Positions 24,117 through 32,162 of a DNA stretch of 64,000 nucleotides are shown piece after piece; within the stretch, counting starts at the first letter, position 1; each line of letters opens with the position of its first letter. Source of the stretch: a virus; IMG/VR virus record IMGVR_UViG_3300025849_000031, positions 1-64,000 of that record; one strand, written 5' to 3'. The notes beneath the pieces are model-generated. The model was not told the DNA's origin. It saw only the letters and a program-made list of their open reading frames with translations, and searched no databases. A program made the position numbers and the translations under genes.

Positions 24117-26633
24117 GTGATCACTCTGAAATTCTATACTAATGTAACACGCTACGGCAATCAACTCCTCGTTCGTGGCTATGATGGCAACAAACGATTC
24201 TCTGATAAAATCAAATATCAACCAACTCTATTTGTTTCAACGAATAAACCAACTGAATGGCGATCGCTATGTGGCAAACCAGTTGCTCCGGTTGTTCATG
24301 ATTCTATGCGTGATGCCAAGGATTGGATTCAAATGAACAAAGATGTTGTTGGTAGGAATATCTTTGGTAACGATCGTCATATCTCTACATACATTAATGA
24401 TGCGTATCCAGGTCAAATCGACTTTGATCGTAACAAGATTAATGTAACAACTATTGATATTGAGGTTGAATCTGATGATGGCTTCCCAGAGCCAGAACTT
24501 GCTGATAAGGCTATAATATCAATCACAACTAAGAACAACATTGATGATACTTATTATGTGTGGGCTCTAGGTCATTATGATGTAGATAAGACACTTATGA
24601 AAGACAAGCCTGTTATCTACAAACAGTTCATTAATGAAGCTCATCTTCTTATGGATTTTACCGACTTCTGGCGTGGCGAAAACTGTCCTGATATTGTAAC
24701 AGGCTGGAACTGCAGATTCTTTGATATTCCATATCTTGTCAACCGCACAGGTAAAGTCCTTGATGGTGAATTCGTTAAGCGTTATTCTCCATGGGGTATG
24801 GTTGAAGAACGTGATGTCACTATCATGGGCCGTACTCAGCAATCTTACGAACTTAAAGGTATATCCATTATCGATTACCTTGAACTCTTTAAGAAGTTTG
24901 GTTACTCCTACGGTGCACAAGAATCATACAAGCTTGATCATATTGCTCACGTAGTTCTTGGCGAAAAGAAGCTATCATACGAAGAACATGGAAACTTGCA
25001 TACTCTCTATCTAAAGGATTACCAGAAGTTCATTGATTATAACATCAAAGATGTAGAGTTGGTTGATCGATTCGAAGACAAGATGGGTCTTATTACTCTA
25101 TGTCTCACAATGGCATACAAAGGTGGCGTTAACTACAACGATACTTTTGGTACAACTGCTATATGGGATTCAATCATTTATCGTGAATTGTTTCAAAAGA
25201 AAGTTGCCGTTCCATTCAGTGACGTTAAATTCAAATCACCATATCCTGGTGGCTATGTTAAAGATCCTCAAGTAGGTCTTCATAAGTGGGTTGTGAGCTT
25301 CGATTTGAATTCGCTATATCCTTCTCTTATTATGCAGTACAATATGTCACCCGAAACGATTATCGAAGGTGAGCAATACAGTGTTAATATCCAATCATTG
25401 CTCGATAAGAAGACTACATTCGAAGGTACCGGCAAATCGATTGGTGGCAATGGTCAAGTCTTTCGAACCGATAAGAAAGGCATCTTGCCAGACATTATCG
25501 ATGGTATGTATACTGAACGTGTTGGCATCAAACGTCAAATGTTGGATGCTCAGCAAGCACTACAGAATGCTGATAAAGATGATAAACAAACGATATACAG
25601 TATCGAACGTGATATTGCTATTGCCGAAAACAGACAGATGGCTATTAAGATTCTTCTAAACTCTCTTTATGGTGCACTCGGTAATAAGTACTTCCGATTC
25701 TTTGATCAACGTATTGCTGAAGCTATTACACTATCTGGTCAGTTATCGATCAAGTGGGCTGAGGTTGCTATTAATGATTACCTCAACAAAGTACTCAAAT
25801 CAGATAAAGATTATGTCATTGCGATCGATACCGATTCACTCTATGTAAACCTTGATCCATTGGTAGAAGCAGTCAAACCAGCTAATCCTGTAGACTTTCT
25901 TGATACTGTTGCACAAAAGAAACTCGAACCAGCTCTTACTGAAGCTTATGCTAACCTATTCAATATGATGGGTGGCATCGAAAACAAAATGGTTATGGGT
26001 CGTGAAGTTATTGCAGACACAGGTATATGGACTGCTAAGAAACGTTATATCCTCAATGTGCATGACAACGAAGGTGTACGCTATGCAGAACCTAAGCTAA
26101 AAATCATGGGCATTGAAGCTATCAAATCTTCCACCCCCATGCCATGTCGTGATGCTCTTAAATCTATTTTCAAGGTAATCATCGACGGTAGTGAAACAAA
26201 GACGCAGGCTGCAATTAAGGATTTTAAAGATTACTTTGTAACACTACCTGCGCATGATATTGCATTCCCACGTGGTGTGTCAAAGGTTAAAGAATACAAA
26301 GACAACAACACAATCTACAAGAAAGGTACTCCAATTCACGTTCGTGGTAGCTTGCTCTATAACAAACGCGTTCAGGATCTATCTCTTACGAAGAAGTATT
26401 CACCAATCAAGAATGGTGATAAGGTTAAGTTCATCTATCTTCGTAAGCCAAATGTCATTAAGGAGAACGTTATATCGTTCCCTGATTATCTACCAGCTGA
26501 ATTTGTAATCGATAAATACATTGACTATGACTTACAGTTCCAGAAAACATTCCTTGATCCAATCGAACCAATCCTTGGTGCAATCGGTTGGTCTTCCGAA
26601 GAAAAGGCTTCTCTTGAAGACTTTTTTGGATAA
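24117..26633 (+). CDS. 43: DNA polymerase gp43 (family B)
   Basis: The replicative polymerase with 3'-5' proofreading, 838 residues from GTG 24117 (T4 898). Exonuclease Exo I is TIDIEVESDDG; polymerase motif A is DLNSLYPSLI, motif B KILLNSLYGALGN, motif C IDTDSLY. The start is unusual. The family N-terminus is M-x-FYTNV, and here AAGGTGAT (24114-24121) sits four bases before CTG AAA TTC TAT (24126), while GTG 24117 lies inside that site. No in-frame ATG exists. A rare CTG or a poorly placed GTG start implies low or regulated synthesis. Confidence 0.96.
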   Translation: MITLKFYTNVTRYGNQLLVRGYDGNKRFSDKIKYQPTLFVSTNKPTEWRSLCGKPVAPVVHDSMRDAKDWIQMNKDVVGRNIFGNDRHISTYINDAYPGQIDFDRNKINVTTIDIEVESDDGFPEPELADKAIISITTKNNIDDTYYVWALGHYDVDKTLMKDKPVIYKQFINEAHLLMDFTDFWRGENCPDIVTGWNCRFFDIPYLVNRTGKVLDGEFVKRYSPWGMVEERDVTIMGRTQQSYELKGISIIDYLELFKKFGYSYGAQESYKLDHIAHVVLGEKKLSYEEHGNLHTLYLKDYQKFIDYNIKDVELVDRFEDKMGLITLCLTMAYKGGVNYNDTFGTTAIWDSIIYRELFQKKVAVPFSDVKFKSPYPGGYVKDPQVGLHKWVVSFDLNSLYPSLIMQYNMSPETIIEGEQYSVNIQSLLDKKTTFEGTGKSIGGNGQVFRTDKKGILPDIIDGMYTERVGIKRQMLDAQQALQNADKDDKQTIYSIERDIAIAENRQMAIKILLNSLYGALGNKYFRFFDQRIAEAITLSGQLSIKWAEVAINDYLNKVLKSDKDYVIAIDTDSLYVNLDPLVEAVKPANPVDFLDTVAQKKLEPALTEAYANLFNMMGGIENKMVMGREVIADTGIWTAKKRYILNVHDNEGVRYAEPKLKIMGIEAIKSSTPMPCRDALKSIFKVIIDGSETKTQAAIKDFKDYFVTLPAHDIAFPRGVSKVKEYKDNNTIYKKGTPIHVRGSLLYNKRVQDLSLTKKYSPIKNGDKVKFIYLRKPNVIKENVISFPDYLPAEFVIDKYIDYDLQFQKTFLDPIEPILGAIGWSSEEKASLEDFFG

Positions 26634-26638
26634 AAGGG

Positions 26639-26667
26639 TTTACATTTACTTAAAACTATGTTATAAT
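26639..26667 (+). promoter_or_regulatory. Early-type promoter upstream of the 26693 gene
   Basis: TTTACA (26639-26644), 17-bp spacer, TG-extended TATAAT (26662-26667), starting six bases after the gene 43 stop. ACGGAGAA precedes the next ATG. Confidence 0.9.
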
Positions 26668-26692
26668 ATAAAATCTTATTACGGAGAAAACT

Positions 26693-26998
26693 ATGAAAAC
26701 TGTACAACTACTTAAACTAACCACTGGCGAAGAGATCCTCGGTCGTGTATCTTACGCAGATGGTCTATATAATATTACTATGCCAGTGAATATTGTGCAA
26801 GACGACAGCAATATGGGGTTTGAACCATTTATGCCTTATGCTGAAACTGAATCATTTGATTTTAGTGAAGCACATATCGTTCTTGCATGTGATCCTACAC
26901 CAACATTAGCTGATTATTATCTTAAAGCTACTACTGTAGAACAAGCTTCAATGATTGATACATCGGCTGCTCCATCTCAACAAGGGATTATCGTATAA
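26693..26998 (+). CDS. Sm-like small phage protein, paralogue of 11884 gene
   Basis: A 101-residue protein: VQLLKLTTGEEILGRVSYADGLYNITMPVNIVQ, then FEPFMPYAETESFDFSEAHIVLACDPTPTLADYYLKAT. It shares the KLxxGEEIxGxV start, the strand pair with a PxxIV segment and the P(W/Y)xxxx(S/F)F block with 11884-12258. Several phage proteins of this shape are thought to be LSm/SH3 barrels. Role unknown. It overlaps the MazG-like gene by one base. Confidence 0.8.
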   Translation: MKTVQLLKLTTGEEILGRVSYADGLYNITMPVNIVQDDSNMGFEPFMPYAETESFDFSEAHIVLACDPTPTLADYYLKATTVEQASMIDTSAAPSQQGIIV

Positions 26999-27453
26999 TG
27001 AGTAATGATTGGGTAAAAGATATTCACGAGATGCAAACTAAATATGGCACTCGTGATTGGGTTAATGCTAACCTTGCGCATGACAAGCTGAGAGCATTCT
27101 TAGATTTCCGCATGGATTTTATTGAAGAAGAGTTTGAAGAAACTATTAAAGCTGTTGCAATTGATAATGATCCTGAAGAAATCGTTGATGGCCTTATTGA
27201 TTTGTGTGTTGTTGCAATCGGTACTCTTGATGCATTCGGTATCGATCCTTATGCAGCATGGGACGCTGTGCATAAAGCAAACATGTCAAAGGAAGTTGGT
27301 GTAAAACCTTCACGCCCTAATCCTCTTGGTGTTCCAGATTTAATTAAACCAGAAGGTTGGACTGCACCAAGTCACCAAGGCAATCATGGATTATTCCCAG
27401 CCGCGGTTGCTGTTACAGCGCCAATAAAAGATAAAACTAATTTGAAGTCTTAA
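26998..27453 (+). CDS. MazG/HisE-like all-alpha nucleotide pyrophosphohydrolase
   Basis: A 151-residue protein. The metal-binding core is FIEEEFEETIKAV (EExxE) followed by EEIVDGLIDLCVVAIGTLDAFGID (ExxDxxxD). The C-terminal KPEGWTAPSH resembles PRA-PH/HisE-type phage enzymes. The family hydrolyses NTPs or dNTPs to monophosphates. In an hmC phage (gp42 is encoded at 31052) an enzyme clearing dCTP would be needed, and this is one candidate for the T4 gp56 role. That role is inference. Confidence 0.85.
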   Translation: MSNDWVKDIHEMQTKYGTRDWVNANLAHDKLRAFLDFRMDFIEEEFEETIKAVAIDNDPEEIVDGLIDLCVVAIGTLDAFGIDPYAAWDAVHKANMSKEVGVKPSRPNPLGVPDLIKPEGWTAPSHQGNHGLFPAAVAVTAPIKDKTNLKS

Positions 27454-27455
27454 AT

Positions 27456-28376
27456 ATGACAATAGCACTGACAATATTTGATAGCATATATGATAACAGC
27501 ACATCTAAAAGAGTTGATTATAATGACTTTGATCAATTTGAACAGATACTATATAAGTTAGCAAATGAAAAACATTTTAAGCAGAAGAAAGATGCCCCTC
27601 TGATCTCTCCTGCGACTTACGTTGAAAACTCTAAAAGAGCAAATGCTAACGTGGTCGCATGGGGAGGTTTTGGCATTGTCGATGTTGATGATTACGTTGG
27701 TGATATTGAAGACATTCATAAGCAATACGAAAAGTATCGGTATGTTTGCTATTCAACAGCAAGCTCTACCAAAGAAAATCCAAAGTTTCGTTTAGTATTC
27801 CCATTGACTAAGTGGGTTAATAACGAACAGATTAAGCATTTTTGGTATGCTTTAAATAAAGAGATTGGTGATATCGCTGATGCTCAAACCAAAGATTTAT
27901 CTCGTATGTACTATATTCCAGGAACGTATCTAAACGCATATAACTTTATCTTCTCTCATGATGGTAAGGTTATGGATCCAGATGAGTTAATGGAAAAGCA
28001 TCGTTATATCTCTACAAATGATTCATTCTTCGATAGATTGCCAGAAGCAATTCGTGATGGTCTAATCCAACATCGAAAGAGTCAATTAAATAATACAGAC
28101 TTTAGTTGGTCTAGTTATCGTGATTGTCCTTTCGTGAATAAGCGCCAGGTTGAAGAATATAAGCAATTGAGTGGAACCGGTTGGTACTATAAAATGTATC
28201 AAATCATGATCTCTATTGCTAGCAACGCAATGAAAAGAGGTTATCCAATCACCGCTCAAGAGATTGCATATATATGTCGTGATCTTGATAATGATACAGG
28301 TGGTTGGTATGGTAAACGCGATCTAACGAAAGAAGCAGATCGTGCAATTGAATATATTTTTAGGAGTAATATCTAA
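27456..28376 (+). CDS. Primase-polymerase (AEP)-like replication protein
   Basis: A 306-residue protein. GGFGIVDVDDYVG (VDVDD about 75-79), YVCYSTASSTKENPKFRLVFPLTKW (about 96-120) and the KDLSRMYYIPGTYLN block match the DxD / sxH-like / R-LxFPL layout of archaeo-eukaryotic primase-like phage and plasmid replication proteins. The C-terminal helical part (ITAQEIAYICRDLDNDTGGWYGKRDL) is like a PriCT-type accessory domain. It directly follows the polymerase unit. It may be a primase supplementing or replacing T4-type gp61, which is not seen in this window. Confidence in fold moderate, in role low. Confidence 0.65.
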   Translation: MTIALTIFDSIYDNSTSKRVDYNDFDQFEQILYKLANEKHFKQKKDAPLISPATYVENSKRANANVVAWGGFGIVDVDDYVGDIEDIHKQYEKYRYVCYSTASSTKENPKFRLVFPLTKWVNNEQIKHFWYALNKEIGDIADAQTKDLSRMYYIPGTYLNAYNFIFSHDGKVMDPDELMEKHRYISTNDSFFDRLPEAIRDGLIQHRKSQLNNTDFSWSSYRDCPFVNKRQVEEYKQLSGTGWYYKMYQIMISIASNAMKRGYPITAQEIAYICRDLDNDTGGWYGKRDLTKEADRAIEYIFRSNI

Positions 28377-28630
28377 TGAAAGAAACAAGTAAAAGATTAA
28401 TTGATAGTTTGTGCCTATCTTTTGTCACATCGTATTGTCTAGTATCATTTGTAGAGAACATCGAATGGGTTGATGTCTTATTGGCAATTGGTATGGGTAT
28501 ATTCACCTATGCCGCGTTTATGTTCTTTATGGCAGCTGATATAGAACGAAGATGGCGCCGTAAGCGTAGCGATGCTGGAACTCATGATTATTATGGTAAC
28601 AAGATCGAAGAAGAAGATGGAAAAGAATAA
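28376..28630 (+). CDS. Two-pass small membrane protein
   Basis: An 84-residue protein with two hydrophobic segments (LCLSFVTSYCLVSFVENI and VLLAIGMGIFTYAAFMFFMAA) and a charged C-terminal tail (RRWRRKRSDAG...). It shares a base with the upstream stop (TAATG) and overlaps the next gene by 14 bp. Function unknown. Confidence 0.75.
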   Translation: MKETSKRLIDSLCLSFVTSYCLVSFVENIEWVDVLLAIGMGIFTYAAFMFFMAADIERRWRRKRSDAGTHDYYGNKIEEEDGKE

Positions 28631-29045
28631 ATTAGAAAAGTTGTTTGACCGTCTTCGAGAAGAAGGTTGGTTTTGTGGTTGGGCTGAGATGTGTTGCACA
28701 AATTGTGCTTGGATGTCTTTACCTGATGAACACGATATTGGTCCATTTAAAGGTCAAGGGATTGATCTTTCTAAGTGCTTATTCAACCATGAGCAAGACT
28801 GTGAAAACTGGGATGATGAAGAATTAGACGAAGAATCGGAAGATGCTGAACTTGAGTATGATCATATTAGCACATTGAGTTCTGATCAGATGTCTAGCAG
28901 TTGCTTCTGCTTTGATGGTCGTAAAGAAGGTGTAAAGAATCTAAAAGCTATTCTACCAATTATAGAAGAGATGGGTTGCGCATATCATTGGAATGGTACA
29001 GGCGATCAACGAATTGAAATAGACTGGAGCGATAATGACGCGTAA
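28617..29045 (+). CDS. DUF6891-like small phage protein with Cys motif
   Basis: A 142-residue protein: LEKLFDRLREEGWFCGWAEMCCTNCAWMSLPDEH, an acidic middle (EELDEESEDAELE) and a C-terminal LKAILPIIEEMGCAYHWNGTGDQRIEI. The LREEGWF...CCxxC start resembles the uncharacterised DUF6891 group; the Cys cluster could bind metal. ATG 28617 is chosen for its overlap with the preceding gene and the GAAGAAGATGG ribosome region. Confidence 0.75.
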   Translation: MEKNKLEKLFDRLREEGWFCGWAEMCCTNCAWMSLPDEHDIGPFKGQGIDLSKCLFNHEQDCENWDDEELDEESEDAELEYDHISTLSSDQMSSSCFCFDGRKEGVKNLKAILPIIEEMGCAYHWNGTGDQRIEIDWSDNDA

Positions 29046-29199
29046 CAAATATTGGAGACTATGGGCAAAATCACTAGGTGAAAAGGTTGGCACTACTGAC
29101 CGTGAAGCTGATCAGGTGGCTATGATAAGAAGTATTGTAGTCCTTGTCAATTTCATTACATGCTTCTTCATTATTGCAGGGAATATTCATCAATGGTAA
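29035..29199 (+). CDS. 54-residue conserved membrane protein
   Basis: ATG 29035 to TAA 29199. A basic N-terminus (RNKYWRLWAKSLGEKVG), a TDREADQVAMIR segment and a C-terminal membrane helix (SIVVLVNFITCFFIIAG) ending HQW. This layout recurs in marine T4-like phages, often before the same next small gene. It overlaps both neighbours. Function unknown. Confidence 0.75.
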   Translation: MTRNKYWRLWAKSLGEKVGTTDREADQVAMIRSIVVLVNFITCFFIIAGNIHQW

Positions 29200-29321
29200 A
29201 TTTTGGTAGAGTGTTATTACTTTCGTTTCTCGCAACAACAATTGATAACACTGATGATAACTACGGAGTAAGAACATCGATGAGAAGATTTAAAGAATGT
29301 AGAGAGGTTACACATGTCTAG
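29193..29321 (+). CDS. 42-residue small phage protein
   Basis: ATG 29193 overlaps the preceding stop (ATGGTAA), and its own TAG overlaps the start of gene 4. The N-terminus MVNFGRVLLLSFLATT is hydrophobic; the rest (DDNYGVRTSMRRFKECREVT) is hydrophilic. The tight overlaps on both sides support translation. Function unknown. Confidence 0.6.
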   Translation: MVNFGRVLLLSFLATTIDNTDDNYGVRTSMRRFKECREVTHV

Positions 29322-29694
29322 ATCGCATTTTAAGGGTAAGTACATTCCAAAGAATGTCAACAAGTATACCGGCAATGCTAAACAAATAATCTATCGTAGT
29401 AGTTGGGAAAGGCTATTCATGGTCTATTGTGATAAGAAACAAGAAATCAAGAATTGGTCAAGCGAAGAGATTAAGATTCCATATATGTTTGAAGGTAAAC
29501 ATCGAACATACTATCCTGACTTCTGGGTAGACATGATGGATAAAGACGGTATGCGAGTCCAAAAGATCGTCGAGATCAAGCCACACTATCAGCGAACAAT
29601 GAAGGTTAACAAAGCAAAGTGGAGTGCTGCTACAAAGTATGCACAAGATAATCATATGGAATTTCTAGTCATGACAGAAAAGGAGTTGTTTTGA
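29314..29694 (+). CDS. 4: Head-completion protein gp4 (TnsA-like nuclease fold)
   Basis: In T4, gp4 (also called 50/65) completes heads after packaging. It has 126 residues (T4 150). The SWERLF glutamate (Glu32), YYPDFWV (Asp69) and VEIKPH (Glu87-x-Lys89) give the TnsA/PD-(D/E)xK pattern seen in this family. The opening FKGKYIPKNVNKYTGNAKQIIYRS is gp4-like. It could trim DNA ends at the portal. It is coupled to the next gene by TGATG. Confidence 0.88.
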   Translation: MSRSHFKGKYIPKNVNKYTGNAKQIIYRSSWERLFMVYCDKKQEIKNWSSEEIKIPYMFEGKHRTYYPDFWVDMMDKDGMRVQKIVEIKPHYQRTMKVNKAKWSAATKYAQDNHMEFLVMTEKELF

Positions 29695-29891
29695 TGCGTG
29701 CATTTAATCGAGTCAAAGGAAAGCTTTTACGTAAAGCGATCAACATTGCAGATCGAATAGACATTTGGTTCCGCAATCATTTTAATGTTAATATGAAACA
29801 AAAGGCGTTGGAGTTATCACAAGATACTGTCTCTATAAAGAAGTTAGATAAGACCATCGGCGTTCACTTAGGCATCACTAAAAAGGATTGA
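29694..29891 (+). CDS. Small basic phage protein
   Basis: A 65-residue Lys/Arg-rich protein (RAFNRVKGKLLRKAINIADRIDIWFRNHFNVNM) with a likely amphipathic N-terminal helix. ATG 29694 overlaps the gp4 stop, with AAGGAG eleven bases before it. An in-frame TTG three bases upstream is less likely. Function unknown. Confidence 0.7.
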   Translation: MRAFNRVKGKLLRKAINIADRIDIWFRNHFNVNMKQKALELSQDTVSIKKLDKTIGVHLGITKKD

Positions 29892-29893
29892 GC

Positions 29894-30502
29894 ATGGCCA
29901 TCACCACTAAAATAGAATTTATTGAATATTTAAAAATCTTGTTTCGCAATAATCCAACAATTGTTGTGAAGGCAAGTGAAGTAAAAGAGCAAGCTATGAA
30001 GATCGTAAACAATACAAAGAAGCACAATCATAATGGAAGAAGCGATGCAATACAAATCGATAATGCTCTTCGTGGATGTGCATTAGAATATGCTTTCCTG
30101 AAATGTGTCCCTAAGTCATATAAGAATCCTAAAGAGTTTAATGTACGTGATAGTGATTCATATGTGTGGGATAATAAAGCTGACTTTTTAGGTGAAGAAA
30201 TGTTTATCGATTGTACTTTAGTTGATGAACGAGGTTATTTTTCAGCAGTCATTAAACCTGCTGGAGTCAATAGATCCGATGGATACGATTGGGGTAAGTT
30301 TAGGACAAAGGAAAAGAATAAAAATCTATTAGACTTCCTTGTCGGTGGAAGTGCAACCATCGATGGTACAAATATTATATGTAAGTTATCAGCAATCGCT
30401 GACGTAAAAGATGCATTCGATTATTCAAATTGGCTCAAATCTTCAGCATTCAATCATGAACATGCTATGTACTTAAGTGAAACTGTTACTCATAAGGTAT
30501 AA
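29894..30502 (+). CDS. Hypothetical 202-residue phage protein
   Basis: It starts MAITTKIEFIEYLKILFRNNPTIVVKASE; the centre has ALRGCALEYAFLKCV and SYVWDNKADFLGEEMFIDCTLVDERGYF. Alternating Asp/Glu-bearing strands would fit a nuclease-like fold, but no catalytic set can be named. It lies between gene 4 and the modification operon promoter. I do not recognise the family. Confidence 0.8.
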   Translation: MAITTKIEFIEYLKILFRNNPTIVVKASEVKEQAMKIVNNTKKHNHNGRSDAIQIDNALRGCALEYAFLKCVPKSYKNPKEFNVRDSDSYVWDNKADFLGEEMFIDCTLVDERGYFSAVIKPAGVNRSDGYDWGKFRTKEKNKNLLDFLVGGSATIDGTNIICKLSAIADVKDAFDYSNWLKSSAFNHEHAMYLSETVTHKV

Positions 30503-30509
30503 AAAAGTG

Positions 30510-30538
30510 TGTACATTTATCTCAAACTGTGTTATAAT
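30510..30538 (+). promoter_or_regulatory. Early-type promoter of the DNA-modification operon
   Basis: TGTACA (30510-30515), 17-bp spacer, TG-extended TATAAT (30533-30538). It stands at the head of a run of seven overlapping or nearly abutting genes (30568-36208). CGAGGAA precedes the first ATG. Confidence 0.9.
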
Positions 30539-30567
30539 ATATCCATTATAACGAGGAATACTAACTA

Positions 30568-31050
30568 ATGAAAGAATCTTTAAAAGTGTTACAAGAATGT
30601 GCTGATCTTCAGATTAAAAAAGCTAATGATTATCAGAATCCTAATTCAAATATTAAACAGGCAGACTACTATCCGCGCGGCGTATCATCATTACTTGATA
30701 TTGTTCATGCTAAAACATTACGTATGATGTCAGTAGTTGAAGCAATGGAGAATGATCCAGACTATAGTCCTAACTTTGAATCACTCGAAGATTCAGCAAA
30801 AGATCTAATCAATTATGGTTCATTCATTGCTGCTTATATTCGTGGTGGTATCGATGGTCAAGATACTGATCGTGATTTCTTAAATCGTCGCAATATTGAA
30901 CCTGTAGATACTAAGCGTGACGGGCTCGGTTTAGCGATCAACACCGAAGCCGATGGTTCGGCAGTTCGTGTAAGTGGCGTTCCATACAGTGTTTCGAAAC
31001 ACGACGTAAAATTTAAGTGTATGCCCAGTCATGAATATGGTGATTGGTAA
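30568..31050 (+). CDS. DUF1599 / nucleotide-modification-associated domain 1 protein
   Basis: A 160-residue protein: LQIKKANDYQNPNSNIKQADYYPRGVSSLLDIVHAKTLRMMSVVEAM, then NFESLEDSAKDLINYGSFIAAYI. The kAnDY...K.LRi.s...FEsleDs..DLINY pattern matches DUF1599 (Nmad1), a helical domain repeatedly found beside phage thymidylate-synthase homologues. It lies one base before gp42, fitting a role with modified pyrimidine nucleotides, perhaps as a nucleotide-binding or pyrophosphatase-like partner (inference). Confidence 0.82.
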   Translation: MKESLKVLQECADLQIKKANDYQNPNSNIKQADYYPRGVSSLLDIVHAKTLRMMSVVEAMENDPDYSPNFESLEDSAKDLINYGSFIAAYIRGGIDGQDTDRDFLNRRNIEPVDTKRDGLGLAINTEADGSAVRVSGVPYSVSKHDVKFKCMPSHEYGDW

Positions 31051-31051
31051 A

Positions 31052-31726
31052 ATGGAATATCATAATGTTGAAGACATTCGTCAATACTTTGTTGATGAAC
31101 TAGAAGCAGAAAAATTTACGACCGATCGTACTGGTGCTAAAACAATTGAGTTACTTGGTGCATCATTCATTGCTAATGAAAATGCAATCTTTGGTAGCCC
31201 AAATGAAGACTACATTCAAAAAGAACTTGAATGGTACGATAGTGAATCGACTAATATCTATGATATATCGAATGAGCCTCCTAAAGCATGGAAAATGACA
31301 GCCAATGATCATGGTGAAATTAATTCGAACTATGGCAATCTAATATATAATGCTAAACACTACAATCAATATTATAATGTGCTGAGTGAATTACGAAATA
31401 ATCCGGACTCACGTCGTGCATCGATGGTGTATCAGCGTCCTTCAATATGGGTCGACTATAATGATAATGGTAAGAATGATTTTATTTGCACCAATGCTGT
31501 AACGTATTATATTCGTGATAACCAACTACATTGTGTAGTTCAAATGAGATCTAATGATGTGGTCTTTGGTTATAAGAATGATTTCGCATGGCAAGAGCAT
31601 GTGCTGTATCAATTATGTGGAGATCTAAACGATCGAAATTTTGATGATCACATCGAAGTCGGTAATATCTACTGGCAAGTCCAAAACTTACACGTATATG
31701 AGAGGCACTTTGATCTTGTCAAATAA
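31052..31726 (+). CDS. 42: Deoxycytidylate (dCMP) hydroxymethylase gp42
   Basis: It converts dCMP plus methylene-tetrahydrofolate to 5-hydroxymethyl-dCMP. It has 224 residues and collinear matches to T4 gp42: TGAKTIELLGASF, YIQKELEWY, GEINSNYG, NPDSRR and MRSNDVVFGYKND. Cys146 (FICTN) is the nucleophile. Asp177 replaces the Asn found in dUMP-specific thymidylate synthases, the switch known to give dCMP specificity. The C-terminus stops at HVYERHFDLVK, about 20 residues before T4 gp42 ends, just as the next gene begins. ATG 31052, after a GGTGAT site, is chosen; an in-frame ATG at 31031 is possible. Confidence 0.95.
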   Translation: MEYHNVEDIRQYFVDELEAEKFTTDRTGAKTIELLGASFIANENAIFGSPNEDYIQKELEWYDSESTNIYDISNEPPKAWKMTANDHGEINSNYGNLIYNAKHYNQYYNVLSELRNNPDSRRASMVYQRPSIWVDYNDNGKNDFICTNAVTYYIRDNQLHCVVQMRSNDVVFGYKNDFAWQEHVLYQLCGDLNDRNFDDHIEVGNIYWQVQNLHVYERHFDLVK

Positions 31727-32162
31727 ATGGGATAAACGTTATATGGAACTGGCCAAGACAGTATCAACTTGGTCAAAGGATCCATCAAAGAAAGTTGGTG
31801 CGGTTGCTATTGGATCTAAAGGTCAAGTTTTGGCTCAAGGATTCAATGGCTTTCCGCGTGGTATCGACGATAGTGAAAACCGCTTAGTTGATAAAGACAC
31901 TAAATATAAGTATGTCGTGCACGCTGAAATGAATCTTATATATAATGCGACATTTAATGGAACGTCATTAAATGGTTCGACAGTTTATGTGTATGGACTA
32001 CCCGTCTGCTCTGAATGTGCAAAAGGTCTTATTCAGGTCGGTGTAAAACAAATCGTAATGAGTGAACACTCGATGGAAGATGCACCTGAAAAGTGGATAG
32101 AATCGTGTGAGCTTTCGGTAGCCATGCTTAACGAAGCAGGAATACATTGGAAAACAGTATGA
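31716..32162 (+). CDS. cd: dCMP deaminase
   Basis: It deaminates dCMP to dUMP, feeding thymidylate synthesis and competing with gp42 for dCMP. About 148 residues. The zinc motifs are VVHAEMN (HAE) and PVCSECAKGLIQVGVKQIV (PCxxC type). The start is uncertain: TTG 31716 after GAGAGG gives MSNKWDKRYMELAKTVSTWSKDPSKKVGAV, the usual family N-terminus; an in-frame ATG at 31698 lies further inside gp42. The stop overlaps the next gene by ATGA. Confidence 0.93.
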   Translation: MSNKWDKRYMELAKTVSTWSKDPSKKVGAVAIGSKGQVLAQGFNGFPRGIDDSENRLVDKDTKYKYVVHAEMNLIYNATFNGTSLNGSTVYVYGLPVCSECAKGLIQVGVKQIVMSEHSMEDAPEKWIESCELSVAMLNEAGIHWKTV

